Positions 44,210 through 57,243 are shown, counted from the stretch's first letter. The stretch is DNA of 64,000 bases from Gerris lacustris (GCA_951217055.1 OX578276.1:67600144-67664143); one strand, 5' to 3'. Notes: generated by a model not told the origin, from the sequence alone. Program-made: numbers and translations.

Positions 44210-45023
44210 TAATGTAGCTGCCATATAGAAATACATCACATTTTGCATCAAATACTGTGTCACAATATCACCCTTAATGTATTTCCGCCTACTTTCATGT
44301 TATCTCATTTAACTATTCAAACTTAGTGAATGGAAAATAAATGGAGACAAGGGACTTAAAAAATAGATAGAGCTGTTTTATTTAATTTTTCCCCCTATGA
44401 TAGATACTAAAAATCTGTGATACTGAGGGTTTACTTATTAAATAAATATACCAACTTTAGTCTATAGTGAATAGAAATAAAAATTAAAGTTAATTTAAAA
44501 AAATCTATAGTGGTAAATATTTAATTGTATGACAACTTGAGTGATCCAAATTGATCTACATAAACAACCGAATGTTTTATCTGTAAATATTTAATCATTT
44601 TTGTAATAAAATAATTCCCATTAATAGAGAAACTATTCTTCATAGTATTAATTAACATGAACTTCTGTGTTAATCTGAGGGAAATACTTTTCATTTAAAT
44701 GTTTATTTTCTTTGGCATAAACATGATTTTAAAATTGTCACTGTTTTATTTAGTGTTAAAACTAAGTCAATATAATATAATATGTATAATGTAATGTAGA
44801 TATGTATATGTATTTTTTGGTATATTTTATACTTGATGAAATATATTTTTAGAAATGAAAAAAAAAAAAAAAAATGTACCCAGTACCAAACTAAAAAATG
44901 AATCATTCCAATATAAGCACTAATTATTTGGGGTCATAATTCCTTTAAATCAAATGGCCTGATCATGTTTATTATTTAAGTCTATGCTCAAACTATTAAA
45001 GGAAAAATATCCATTCAGTCACT

Positions 45024-45058
<35 letters not shown>

Positions 45059-45147
45059 CACTGGAAATTGCTTTTAACAACCTTTAAGGTGTATGAGATA
45101 TGTTGCTATATTTGCTTGTTGTTAAAACTGATCATTATAAACAATAA
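44207..45147. other. AT-rich intergenic stretch
   Basis: Poly-A (44859-44874) and poly-T (45028-45054) runs. No gene. Confidence 0.45.
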
Positions 45148-45460
45148 TGGCCAGGCTAAGTTTGTTGGAAAGTGTCTAAGTGTTTGTTTGCAATGCTCGT
45201 GTATAAATTTAAAATACATTTTTTCATGACCTTTAAATTTAAAATTGGAATTTTAGGCCAGGAAAAGATTCTAACATCATCTATTCCATGAGACAATTTA
45301 AAAAAAAAAATACATTCCATTTGTAAAAGATTGCTTAACTATTCAAGTGGACCTAAATGTTTAAAATGGAGAAAATTCTGTTTTGCCAATTTCTTAATTT
45401 CTAACTATCAACTTTAATTATACTTTATATATATTGTCTACAGTGGCTCATCTATTGTTT
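45148..45460. mobile_element. R1 element fragment
   Basis: AGGCTAAGTTTGTTGGAAAG, AAATTTAAAATTGGAATTTT and AGTGGACCTAAATGTTTAAA follow the order of the R1 copy at 31767. Both ends are missing. Confidence 0.6.
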
Positions 45461-46211
45461 TTATCCCCTGTGTAGTTATAAAGTTTACTTTACAATACAA
45501 TTAATTTTAACTTGTTTTATTTTCATACCCTAATATTGTTTAATATTTACTTAACAGTTAAAATTTTGTAAAACCTAATTGGTATTATGCTATATTATTG
45601 GTATTATTAAAGTTATTTTTAAATATTGTTTACAAATTGGCTTTACACTCATCCCACTCAATCTTCACCTCATGTTCGCCTATAAACTACCTCGCACAAT
45701 CAAAAAAGAGTAAAAAAAGAAAAAATTAATAATTTTGAAAAATAAATATAAATTTGGTGTTAAAAGGAAAAGTCCATGGCAAAATTAGATAAATTTATTT
45801 TGAGAGAACGTTTAATTGGTTAAATTAAATAACAAATTAAAAATAGTACAAAGTTTTAATTTATATTTACTAATAGTCTTACTATGACATATCAAATATA
45901 ATTTTGAAAAAATTCATTAATTATTAGTTGTAGCAAAGCCTAACTCATTCGTTACCCTTCCTAACTTGCCTAGCTCGTTATTAACTTCAAATAAATATTA
46001 ATTTAAATGGCTTAGGAATTTTTTTTCAAATTTCAAATAGACATCAGTTTTGAAAAAAGAAAAAGAAAGTTACAACTAGTTAAAAGCTTTATATTATAAG
46101 AAGGCACTTCAATTAATTAATATTTATTTACCATAGTTATTTTACTAATAGTTGAAACCAAAAGTATATCCATGAGCAAGAGTAAGGGGTGATTTAATCT
46201 GTTTTATTTTT
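45461..46211. other. AT-rich intergenic stretch
   Basis: Nothing recognised. Confidence 0.45.
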
Positions 46212-46897
46212 AGGGTCCGTAGGCAAAACCTAGGACCCTATATATTTTCCTGTGTGTGTCTGTTGCCGGCTCTCACGGTGACACCTTTAGTCCGATCACT
46301 TTGAAATTTGGCATATATGTGTATAGTAACTACCCACACATTTTAGAAATATAGCGACTTAAAAAAATTATGTTTAAAAAAAATAAGGGTAAAAAAACTT
46401 AAGGGTTTAAACATTTTTTTTTGAGACTGTGTGGGGTATTATATGAAAGGGTACGTTGAGCTGATAACAAAAATATTTAATTTTTGGTTATAAGCTTTGA
46501 TAGGGCGAGCGTAGGCGAGTTTGAAATTGGTGTGATAAGTTTCCCCCCTTCTATCTCGCTTATGTAAAGTGCAAAAATTCTGAAAAAGTTCCTGAACATT
46601 CTTCAACCAAAAGTAAAGATACCACTTTTTGGAAATTTTGAGAAACGAATTATTTTTGTTTTTACTGACAAAATACATTTTTTTTTTTTTTTTTTTTTTT
46701 TATTTATAATTATGCTCTTTTGGGTGTATTTATATGTTTATAGTCTGGTTCACTGGCAAACAACACTTTATCAGAAGTTTGTTTATGGGTTTTGAGAATA
46801 TCAGACCCATAGGGTAGTTCTCAGTAGGCTTTTTAGCATTTTAAAAAGCACCATCAATAGGTATTACTTAAACAATACTGTGTTGCCTACGGACCCT
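46212..46897. mobile_element. 686-bp element, 15-bp perfect TIRs
   Basis: AGGGTCCGTAGGCAA (46212) is inverted at TTGCCTACGGACCCT (to 46897). Inside the left end are TGTGTGTGTCTGTTGCCG and TTTGAAATTTGGCATATATG phrases. A 22-base T run is at 46680. No transposase. Confidence 0.7.
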
Positions 46898-47084
46898 CGC
46901 TGTGTGCTGACTAGCACACACTTGACCTGTTTATTTAATGTTAATGTGGCATGATGTAGAAAGTATTTTCCTAAAAAAAACAAAAAAAAAAAAAACCTAA
47001 ACATTGTAGGCTTGGTATCAGCAGCAAATAGTTCAAAAAAAAATCCTGGGGAGAGAGCAAAGGGGGCCAAGTGGTGGCGGTACA

Positions 47085-47119
47085 AGTGGTGGTACTAGGC
47101 AAGGCCTAGTACCACCACT
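47085..47119. repeat. Perfect 16-bp hairpin
   Basis: AGTGGTGGTACTAGGC, three-base loop, then the exact inverse. Confidence 0.85.
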
Positions 47120-47919
47120 GATTGTCTAAATTACTATTGAATCAGGTATGTAAAATTTCAACTTGTAAAGTACAAGCAAAAGTTTTTATCTAATGAAGTG
47201 AAATTTTGAATAATAGTTGAAATGAGCTGAAGGGAATAGCATAATGCAGGAATTAAGGCCAATTCCACTCATCATCTCCACTCACATTTGTGTGGTTCAT
47301 AAAATGCAAGCAAAATAGTTCAGAATTAATTGAAAATTTAAAAAAATCAATTAAACCGTGTATAAATGATAATACATACAGTGCAAACGTAAACAATATC
47401 CGAACTGAGGGGACCAAAATATTTTTCTTGTCAAAGTTAAATGATGCTAAAAATAACAAAAAAACTCACCAATATTTTTTTATGTCAAATATTTTAATAC
47501 AATATGTACATGTACATAGTACATTTTTATACTTAGTTTATGCATGTCTGTATTTCATGATACAACAAATAAAAACGTTATTCGGTGTCAGTATTTCAAA
47601 GCCAAGTTAAAGGGCGCATGCCTGGGTATCTGATTCCTCTACATTCTCGCCATATTAAATAAGGTATGTTAATTTTTTTTTCATTCAGAGAAGCAAAATA
47701 ATTTTGTTTTAAGGTTTTTGTAGTGTTAAAAGAAGAAAAATGTGTGAAATTACCTAGTATTTTTTCGGGACCATGACATTCTTTCGTTTTAACTGATTTT
47801 TCATGTTGTGTTTTTGTGCTAAATCTGTTTCACTGTATTCAATTACCCGCTTCTCTCTATGGGGAAATATATCACAATATTTTTATTTTATACATCTTAA
47901 TTTAACTTAACTTGATTGT
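47120..47919. other. Intergenic stretch with R1 3' fragment
   Basis: 47143-47260 resembles the distal part of R1 (AAAATTTCAACTTGTAAAGT, AATAGTTGAAA). The remainder is unassigned. Confidence 0.4.
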
Positions 47920-48109
47920 TAGCACACTCGACTCTGAAACCAAGGTCTAAACCCCGGCTGTGAGTTCGAATCCCAGCGGGGTGAGGCATGTTTCACACTG
48001 ATGATCTCATCGATTAGATGAGTAAAGTGGCCGGATAACCCCCGTCCTGTAATGACCTAATGAGATGTTGAACGGGACTAAAACTACAAAAAAAAAAAAA
48101 AAAAAAAAA
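47920..48109 (+). mobile_element. tRNA-derived SINE with intact target duplication
   Basis: The head TAGCACACTCGACTCTGA and a box B-like GAGTTCGAATCC are followed by a body (GTTTCACACTGATGATCTCA, ATGAGTAAAGTGGCCGGATA) and a 24-base poly-A tail. The 11-bp duplication AACTTGATTGT flanks it (47909-47919, 48110-48120). Complete and fairly young. Confidence 0.88.
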
Positions 48110-48120
48110 AACTTGATTGT

Positions 48121-49250
48121 GGGATAAAAAATGTTTCATTAATTTTTTACCTTCGGCTGAATAACATTCTATGTTTATATATAACTTTATAATCTCAAAA
48201 CAGAAGTACTGTCTTTTTTTAACATTGACCATTGTTGGGCTGAACACTTTATAATTGTTATTATTATTTTTAAACTTCAAGCTAAAAGCATCTGGTCTTG
48301 CTGTGTTAGGGTTTATATTCTAACTTTTGTAGGACATTATCTTTTATTTTATTTTTTTATTTATTATTTAGCTACTACTATAAAAATTAATTATAATATT
48401 AGCTTGTAGCATAAGGTAAATACTGCACTTACATCACAGATTAGCAGACCCCACCTAGTGGTTGTACTCTAATAATTTGGATTAAAATATTATTGTATTA
48501 GTCTCTAAGACTGGCCATTTTTCTTTAGGCACCTTTCAGTTTTCCAGGAATATGAAGAGAGGATAGGTTTTAGACAATAGGATTTAGGACGAACTTAGCG
48601 AGGAAGGACTTGTAACGAGAGGATGTAAGGATATTATTATCATATTAGGATATTATTTAAGGAGGAAGCATTTCATATTTTTCATTAGATTAGGGATTGG
48701 ATCTTATAAGAATTTTATGGTTTAATCAATCCCCACAGTATGATTCTGTAATATTATTCTTATTATAGGTTTATAATAAGATTATAGACAGTCAGTTTAT
48801 TTATGCATTAGTGATAAATTAGATCTGTTGTCCAAAAGTCTGGGTAAAGTCTTGTATTGTCTTTTCAGGACAATTCTTTTTGGTCTTGTATGTAAGTTCC
48901 AGATGAGTCTTTGGACTAAGTGAAGTCCTACGTACCGCACTTAATTCAAAATTGGAAGTGGATGATTACATAAATACCTGGGGACAAATAGCTCTGTTGA
49001 ACTTAATTGACCATTTTTTTTGGACCAGTTCTCAATAATTTGAAGGTGTTCTTCAAGAAAATTGGAGGCAGTTGGGATTTATTTAGAAGAAAGTGGGATT
49101 TAGATTTACAGAAGTCCCTGGAGCTTAACTCAATTGAAAGCCTGACTTATCCAAGTAATAATAACTGCATCAATGCATAAGCACTATAAAAAAATCATTA
49201 AAAAGAAAATCTTAAATTATTCACTTAAAACACTGTAGAACATTATAATT
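48121..49250. other. Intergenic stretch
   Basis: Less A/T-extreme than its surroundings, with phrases like GAGGATAGGTTTTAGAC and GGAAGTGGATGATTAC, but no frame or repeat ends recognised. Confidence 0.4.
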
Positions 49251-49252
49251 AC

Positions 49253-49310
49253 AGTGGAACCTCGATAAAACTTTTTTCATGGGCTCAGTAGAGAAAAGAG
49301 GTTTTACAAC
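49253..49310 (+). mobile_element. pogo/Tigger-like terminal fragment
   Basis: CAGTGGAACCTCGATAAAAC followed by GAGGTTTTACAACA. No partner end found. Confidence 0.4.
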
Positions 49311-49717
49311 AAAGGTCATTAAAATCTGTTGAACAATAAAATCGCGTTTTTTTAATTTAATGATAAAACCAAAACAAGGCGGAGCTTTTGATTTAATTTG
49401 TCAGGAACAATAATATTAAAGACTTCAAATAGAAAGATCAAATCTTCTACTTGGATGTGATAAAAAAAGTCATCCACAAATTGGAATACGAAGAAACATG
49501 ATAATATCAGTCTTCTTTTTACCTTCGCAAATTCACAGCACTCATAACCTGGTATCAAGTATTAAAACTGTGTTAGGACACAAATATTCTGATGCTATAA
49601 TGAGGAAAAGCCTTAAATCCCAAATAAAATGGAAAGAGAAAAAATGTATGATTTTAAAATAGAATAACTGACTAACTAAGGTGACTGATACCAGTCAATA
49701 TTGAATACTACCTCTTT

Positions 49718-50770
49718 TTAGGGTTTCGAGATCATCCTAGAAGCCCTTATGCTTTTGGTATTTCGTCTGTCCGTCGCATCTTGGAGTATATCTCCCGACC
49801 TACTGTAGCTAGAGATTTCAAATTTGGTATACCAGTTACAGTTAGCGGACTTAAACACTCAAAATTTCTGCAATCAGTGATCAATTGCGAATTGATTACA
49901 ATATTTTATATTTTTTGTATATTTCTAGAATGGCAGCCATTTTACCCCCGAAAAAATTAAAACAACGCAAAAAAAAAAAAAAAAAAAAAAAAGTCTGCCC
50001 AACCCCATTAGGAAAGGTCCTAAAAATAAGACAAAAATTTACATCTCTGTGGTCCAATGATATTTCCGGGAGTTTATATAAAAAAGTCAAATTAAATATT
50101 AGGGGGCTGTAACCTATAGAGACCCAACATTTTTATTTTTCGAAAATTTTAAGTTGGGTATCATTTTAAAGGTATTAAAATTTGGTTCTCAAATGTATAT
50201 CGTGTATCTTAAATGGCAGCCATTTTACCCCTAAAAGAACCAAATAAGTGCATACCTAAGATACTAAAGGATAATAATAGATGAACAACTTGCTTCTCAA
50301 AATTGCACATTTCAGTTTAAATTTTTTTTGAAGTTTTATGACAGAAGAAACCCTTTTAGAAACTAGCTGGCAGTGGTGTAGGAATTAATTTTTGACGGGG
50401 GTGGCTCGGCACCTCCACTAAGGGGGGGGGGGGGTACATACTCTTTATCAGAGCTCGATTTCTAGAAATTAAGGTGCTAGACTACAACCTACCCTCTCTC
50501 CACCCCCCCCCCCCCCCCCCTTCCCCCCCCCCCATTATAGGAGGAGGGTCCTCCCCCGGGAAAATGTTGGAAAATAAACGTTCAAAAACAGCATTTTAAG
50601 CAGTTTTAGACATAAACCCATGTACTACTTTTTATTTTATTTGTAATTTTATAGCCCCTTCAAATCTGACGGGGGGGGGGGGGGGGGCTCAAGCCCGATA
50701 GCCCCCCCCCCCCGTTCCTACGCCACTGCTAGCTGGTAAGTACTTGATGGGTTTTTTTTACTACTTTTTG
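49718..50770. repeat. Dispersed repeat containing a hAT MITE
   Basis: Starts TTTTTAGGGTTTCGAGATCA, whose inverse is at 31004-31022. It then has TTCGTCTGTCCGTCGCATC and, near its end, GACAGAAGAAACCC and AAGTACTTGATGGG, shared with the palindrome arm at 30690-30740. Split by the hAT insertion at 50371. Confidence 0.55.
50371..50728. mobile_element. hAT-type MITE (8-bp TSD CTAGCTGG)
   Basis: The ends CAGTGGTGTAGGAA and TTCCTACGCCACTG are inverted and flanked by CTAGCTGG (50363-50370, 50729-50736). CAGTGGCGTAGG-type ends with an 8-bp duplication are typical of hAT. The interior is rich in long C and G runs (50502-50534, 50670-50688, 50701-50713). Confidence 0.9.
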
Positions 50771-51254
50771 TGGATTGATGCTCCTTATTGTACATTACAG
50801 CGACGGGAGTGAATCTGGAAAAAAAGGACCGTCACAAAATCAACCGATGATAACTTGAATAAAAGTTGACCAATTTAACTGAAATTTGGTACACATGATC
50901 ATTTTACCAATGCCCAGGACAAGTTCATTGGGCAACACTATTCGCCCAAGCATTTGCATAAACGTTAGCTTCAAATGTAAAATTGGAATTTCAGGACACA
51001 AAAAGGTTCTGTCACCTTTTCGATGAGAAGAACATTTTTTTAAAATAAAACCAACAGTAACACTGCTATGGAGTGATTAAGAATGTTAAAACTATTAAAG
51101 CGGACCTGAATGTTAAAATAGAGAAAAAAACGTTTTTACCTATATCTTACGTTCTAACGTAATGATTTTAATAAAACTTCATATACATCGTCTAAAGTAC
51201 AATTAAACAGACATGTAAAATTATAACCTAATAAGGCAGAGTTATTGTTTAGTG

Positions 51255-52149
51255 CAGCGGTTCTCAACCTTTTTTAACCCATGTACCCCTTTTGGTGTAT
51301 AATTAACTGTGTGTACCCCTATTTACAATAACTCCTTATTTTTATAAATATTTTTAATATTAGATGAAATGTTGTTTAACTACTGCTAATATTGCTACAT
51401 CATAGAAACGTAAATAGGTAATTTTAATTCCATACAAGATGTTTGAAGTGAAACTTGTTTAGCCACGGTAGAGTAAATTTGCTTGGATGAAACGACATCG
51501 AGAAACAAAGTTAGCGTTTCGAGACTCGTTCAAGTAAAATTAACGAAATTGCAAATTTTTGTTGTAAGACTCGCCTGTGATAGATATTTTTATCGACTGC
51601 CGATTTATGCCGGTAGTTGATTTACCTGTAAAAAATCTTCCCTCTGGACGAGTCTAGAACCCCGGACCCCTGAGTTAAGAATCACACACGCCAACCAGTA
51701 CACCACGGGAGTAGTTGATTTATTAATTACACAGAATTGGTATATAAGGGTATTATTATATACATTTAAACAATTAATAAATATTATATTAATGTTATTT
51801 TCGTGTTTTTTCTTCATTATTCGCAAACATTTTATTAATTGAAATGATGTTTCTTTGAGAAGTTATCTGACTGTGGCGGCATTGTAAACTCTTGTTTATA
51901 AATATGTATGTTGCATATTTAATAAATGATTTATATAATATGCATTACTTAAATAAGGTTTATTGTGCTACTTCATACACATATTTCATATTATGTTTAT
52001 TCTGTTTCAAGAACAGTTTTTATTTATTAGACAGAAAAATAAACAAAAAACTTTTTTTAGTTCACCGCGTACCCCTTACACATTTTCGCGTACCCCTTGG
52101 GGGTACGCGAAAATGTGTAAAAATGGGTACCACAGGTTGAGAACCACTG
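51255..52149. mobile_element. hAT-type MITE (8-bp TSD GTTTAGTG)
   Basis: The ends CAGCGGTTCTCAACCTTTTT and AGGTTGAGAACCACTG are flanked by GTTTAGTG (51247-51254, 52150-52157). These are classic hAT ends. Near the right end is a hairpin built on GCGTACCCCTTG/GGGGTACGC. A tRNA-like stretch lies inside. Confidence 0.93.
51640..51714 (-). other. tRNA-like sequence inside the hAT MITE
   Basis: On the minus strand: CTCCCGTGGTGTACTGGTTG (box A-like), GACTCAG-like middle, then GTCCGGGGTTCTAGACTCGT (box B-like GGTTCTAGAC). The acceptor ends do not pair well, so it is not called a working tRNA. It looks like a tRNA-derived SINE head or tRNA pseudogene. Confidence 0.5.
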
Positions 52150-52410
52150 GTTTAGTGAATTGATACATTTTATAATAGTTGAAAGAGAAATGTTTGGAGC
52201 GTGTAGTTAGTGGACGGAATCGTGCAGTGGACGTAAGAATGCAGGGAGACCCATACTACTAGACTCTCTATTACAATCATATTCTTTAACTATAAACTCA
52301 TCATGATCGTCTATTTTCTTAATATTCAATATATATTTATTAAAATATGCTCGCTTTTTTCAAATGAGTTGGTGAATATAATTAATTCTACTCATTCATA
52401 TTATAAAATA

Positions 52411-53296
52411 TTATTTATCTACTTGCGGCAGCAAAATGAGGCATTATTTAACTGATTTCGGGCAGAGAAATGTGATTTTACTGCCTAGGTGGTAAAATGA
52501 AAAATTTTGATGCCTAGGCAGCAACATTTTACTTTTATAATGTTGGCAATAACAGTTTATACTATTATCTCTATCTTATAACATTATAGTTTAATAAGTA
52601 ATATTTAATAAATAAACGTTTTTATAATAAAATAATTGGTTTATATTTGTTAATTCTGTTAAATAAGTTCAATGATTAGTAGATCTTTAATTAAAAAAAA
52701 TAATGGAGTCACTGGCTATACTCAACGTCATGTAAACATTGAACATCCTTATTATTATTAATGAAGTCATTCTAGATTAGACTAGCTACTTTTCTTGATT
52801 TATCCATTTTTTTTTTTCTTTTAAGCAATAAAAGATATCTTTAATACTTTTAGTAATTTGTTAGTAAAAATATAAATAAATATTTTATATTGTGTGCATT
52901 ATTCATTCAGAAGTTATGTGTGTTATAAACGTGTGTTTTGTATTTTGTTTTTATAGATTCAGTTTGCTTTTTACTTATTGTTATTATTCCCAAGTTTCTT
53001 ATTTGAACATTAATTTTAGTTAATACATATATTATTATCTTTATTAATAGGACACATAGTTATTAACTATGTTATATTAATAAAGATAACATTTTAGCAG
53101 TTTCATTTTTCTGCCGCAAGTAGATAAAATATTGTATGCAACAAGGCAGCAAAGGAAACATTTCTCCTCGGCAGTCAAATAGGTAAATTACCTGCCCCGG
53201 CAGTTAATTATCATAGCCTGTCCTCGCCTTCGGCTCGGAGGCTTATCTAATCACTCGTCAGTAAAATTCGATTTTGCTGCCTACTTACATAAATAA
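52411..53296. mobile_element. 886-bp element with diverged TIRs
   Basis: TTATTTATCTACTTGCGGCA and the inverted right end TTATTTATGTAAGTAGGCAG, both then reading GCAAAATSGA, mark the edges. TCTACTTGCGGCAG recurs inverted inside at 53110-53125. The right part is CG-richer (CTCGCCTTCGGCTCGGAGG). No transposase. Confidence 0.55.
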
Positions 53297-54571
53297 CTAT
53301 TTTCTTGTAAAAATTGAACACTTTAATTTGAAAACATTTAAGGAACCTCATTCTTACTGGGTGTCCCACGACACAACACACTTTTTAGCAAAAACATTAC
53401 TTCTTCTCCTTGATACGTCTCAGTGAAAACAATTTTTAATGATTAAAAATTAATTGATTCAAATAATCCCTACTATACATCAAGACATGCAATTTAGAAA
53501 GGAGGAGCAAGAATTTGGCTATTCTAGCAGTTATTAATTATTGACCACTAAGTAAGAGAAATATCCAAACTCAGTCAAGTTCAAGTCTTCTATCATGGTT
53601 TTAAGACATTTCTTGTGCAAGTTTGTAGGGTAAAACGGCAACAAAAAGAAATAATAAAGAAAGTCCTTTGTATTTAAAAAAAAATACTACTTTGTAATTT
53701 CAAATCTACAAATTAATTATAAATAAAAGAAAAAAAGTACAGAAAATAATAATAAATTATTTACAAAAGAGAAAGTTTTGTTATTTCCTCTTCAAACTAA
53801 ATAATTATCGTATTACCTAATTTTTGTTTTGTTTTGTTTGCCTTAACTCTAAACTTATAACTAATATAAATATTTTAATTTAAAACACTAGCACACCCTA
53901 AACAGCCTTGGATATGCAAACAATTCAGTAGTATACATAATTTTTTAGAGTTCAGTCAAATTGGTATTTAAATTAAAATATTACTTTTATAAAAAGTTAA
54001 AAGTGAAGATGAAGATTACTTTTTTTTTTAATTTTCGGCAATAATTAAAAATAATCAAAAATTATATGATATTTATCAGACAAAAGTAACAGGAAAAGAA
54101 GTCCCCATATAAATACAGCCAACAATTTTAATAAATATCTGGAGTGAGCTAGTTTAAAATAATTATAAGGTTACCATAACTTGTTAATGAGGAACAGGTG
54201 ATCCAGTCACTGAATATATAATAATAGTAGTCCAAAATTAATATTATACATTAAAATCCTTTTAATTGTTCTTTTTTAAAATATTTATTTCAGTTAACAG
54301 CAACTTTTCACAGCACTAATATTTACAGAGAAAAATAATTTTAATTTAAATAATAACTAAAAAAAAAGGGTAAAATTGAGCAGTTAAATAAACTTAATAA
54401 TTAACTACTAATAATAATATTAAAAAGTTTAACACCAGTTCCTTGGGTGGGCTTGAATAGAGATGTCTTTATTCATTAAGCCAATGTTACATAGTTTTTT
54501 TTCTAAATTCTTTACTTACAAATACAAAACATGCATACAATATGCTTTTGTTAGTTACTTGACAATAAATG

Positions 54572-54605
<34 letters not shown>

Positions 54606-55239
54606 ATTTCATTTACACAGTAATATAATAAAAATAATATTCAGTTGAAAACAAATGAAGCGAGGAAATTGTATAAAATGAATTGTGCTGTAAGAAATTC
54701 TCTCACAGCTATAAAACTAAAATTAATTTTAATAAACAGATCAAGTCAGTAATAGTAGAAAAAAAAAAAAAAAAAAAAAAAACAGTAATCAATCAAAAAT
54801 AATTAGAACTTAATGCTGAAAAATGATTAATGACACATTAATCCAATATCTTACTGGTAGTCAACTCGCTTTTTGTTTTAGTATTTAGACTAGTAGTTTT
54901 AGTATTAGTCTAAGTATTCTAGACAACTAAGATTTCATTAGTTAATAAAGCTTCACATTAATAGTAAACAAAAAGGGATGAAAATCATTCTGTCATGGAT
55001 GTTTAATTTTCACAACATTAATTAATACTTCACATATGTGAGTACACTTAAAACTGGGAACTATGTACTTACAGTAAATAGATATACTGTTTTAAGTCTA
55101 AATTTAATATACTCTTAAAACTGAAATTATTTATCTCTTATGATGTTAACCAGAAAGCAGAATATATATATATATATATATATATGATAATGAGATCTTT
55201 CAATCTTTCACTTTAAAAATAAAGCCTCTGTTCAGACTG

Positions 55240-55319
<80 letters not shown>

Positions 55320-56019
55320 AATATAGGTATATGTATGTATGTATATATACACACACACACATTTAAAACTATAATAATCCACCTTAAAGTACAAAGCCAT
55401 CCATTAAAATGTACACCAATGAAAATTTAAAAAAAAAACAGTTTCCTCGTAATTATTTTATACTTGGCAAACAACCTTTATTGGCCAAGCAGCCTATATT
55501 TTATTAAATAAGAAAGACTTTCTGACTTGATTTAAATTTACAATGAAATATAAGAAAATATATTAAAATACCAACTTGTCTGAACAAAGGTTATAAACAA
55601 ATTAAATTGATTGATAAAAAAAAATATATATATAATATCAAAATAAATAGGATAAGTATTAAAAAAATTGTTTAATTCGTTAAAAAAAGATAGAAATAAG
55701 AACAGCGTGATGCATACATCTAATTTATTTATTTTTTATTTTTTTCTGTTAACAGCCCATTTGCAATCAGTGCAAAGGAATATTTTTTTTTTTTTTAGAC
55801 AAGTGCATATGTATTACAATGTTTTTATTTTTAGTATTTTAAATAAACATTTTATTTTGTAATACATAGATAAAAAGGATATGAGCGATAATACACCATA
55901 ATTGTATTTATATTAATTTATTTATTTCAAACAGTGAGAATAGTACAATTAACATGGATAAGTGAAATAAGGTGTAGATATGATACTGGCAAAGAATTGA
56001 CTATGAAGGTAAACAAATA
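53297..56019. other. AT-rich tract with microsatellites, no genes
   Basis: Holds (TA)n at 55163-55184 and 55243-55315 and poly-A runs at 54571-54601 and 54759-54782. No transposon ends or exons recognised. Confidence 0.5.
55243..55315. repeat. (TA)n microsatellite
   Basis: About 36 TA repeats, followed by GTATATGTATGTATG variation. Confidence 0.95.
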
Positions 56020-56021
56020 AA

Positions 56022-56215
56022 GATAGTAAATAACAAACACTATTACTAGTTCAATTATCAGTATATTGTCATAAACCAACAAAATTCTGATAAGTAAGTA
56101 TACTGAAAATGACTGAGTAGTCAAAATCGGTCTGTATTTTATAAATGGTTTATGACATTATACTGATTATATAGTATACATTAATAGTAATAGTGTTTGT
56201 TATTTACTACCTTTA
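56022..56215. repeat. Imperfect inverted repeat, about 60-bp arms
   Basis: AGTAAATAACAAACACTATT...TGTCATAAACC (56025-56079) pairs with GGTTTATGACATTATACTGA...GTGTTTGTTATTTACT (56147-56208). The centre holds CTGAAAATGACTGAGTAGTC, a Penelope-like/hammerhead-like motif. Confidence 0.65.
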
Positions 56216-56770
56216 TCATGAATAAATACCATAAAATCTCAATCAATACTACTCCATTAGATAATTGATGTTCAAACTTTTAATATAATTTAAAAACAGA
56301 TTAAACCAGACATGTCATGACAATGTGACCAGAATATGAAGAACTAAATAAAACAAATACTTTACTATCATTATGTTATGTAAAAAAACAGATGTTATCG
56401 GTATATATTTTTTTTTTTTTTTTTTTTTTTTAAATGGAACTTATATAAGATAATTTTACAAATAAAATATTGAGAATTTTTATTTTTTTTTTTTTTTATT
56501 TAATTTTAATTTAATTTTTTTTTATTTGACCAAGCGATTTGATAGTTATATTTTGGTAGAGCAGGGGGGAAAGTCCAAGAATTTCCAATGTTTAGTTATA
56601 AGCAATAAATATACAAATTTACCTTCACATATTTCAAATCCACAAAAAGGCTATAAGAAGTTTGTTTCAAGAAGAAAAAGTCTGTTTTAAGTTGAGTCAA
56701 GTCTGTTATTAATATTGTCTATACTGTAACAGTACAGCAATGTGAACTAATCATACATATTAACACATAC
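56216..56770. other. AT-rich intergenic stretch
   Basis: Poly-T runs at 56408-56430 and 56482-56497. No gene. Confidence 0.45.
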
Positions 56771-57010
56771 TAGCTGGATTCTTATGCTTAAACATTGTTA
56801 TGTTTAATGTTTTTTTTTCTTTAATTGGTGGGTTTATAAACTAGGGTCAATATACATTTAAGTTATATAATAAAACGAGAATATCTAGATGCTACAGAGT
56901 TTCCTAAATTCCTCTTACCTTTATTTCTATATCCCCTCCCATTGGTAAAATAATTTGCCAAAATCCCTAATTAGTAATTGATTCTGACTACTGGATTAAC
57001 AGTTTTTAAA
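56771..57010. repeat. Dispersed repeat R2, copy 2
   Basis: TAGCTGGATTCTTATGCTT, then CCTTTATTTCTATATCCCCTCC, ATTCTGACTACTGGAT in the order seen at 29308. Confidence 0.5.
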
Positions 57011-57243
57011 TTGACTTAAAATGGTGAACTTTTACCATGCCCCCACTTTTACCATTCATCTGTTGTTTATAAATGTTAATGTTAATTGTTTCATTATTGT
57101 TAACTAGTTTTAAGTTTTATTTAAAATAAAAAATGTATTAATGTATTTGACTATTTAAAAGTAACAAACCAAACATGGCGAATTAATAAATTAAATATAG
57201 TTCTGTCAACACAATTGTAAATTTCTCACAATGTTCTTAATTT

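Larger units (their letters stand above)
50820..52340. mobile_element. R1 element copy, split by a hAT MITE
   Basis: CCGATGATAACTTGAATAAA, AAATTGGAATTTCAGGACAC and AAAGCGGACCTGAATGTTAA match R1 at 31767. It resumes after the insertion with TGATACATTTTATAATAGTT. Confidence 0.65.

Noticed and set aside
47925..47995. Possible tRNA gene
   Set aside because: Box B is good but the arms do not fold, and a body, poly-A and target duplication follow; it is a SINE head.
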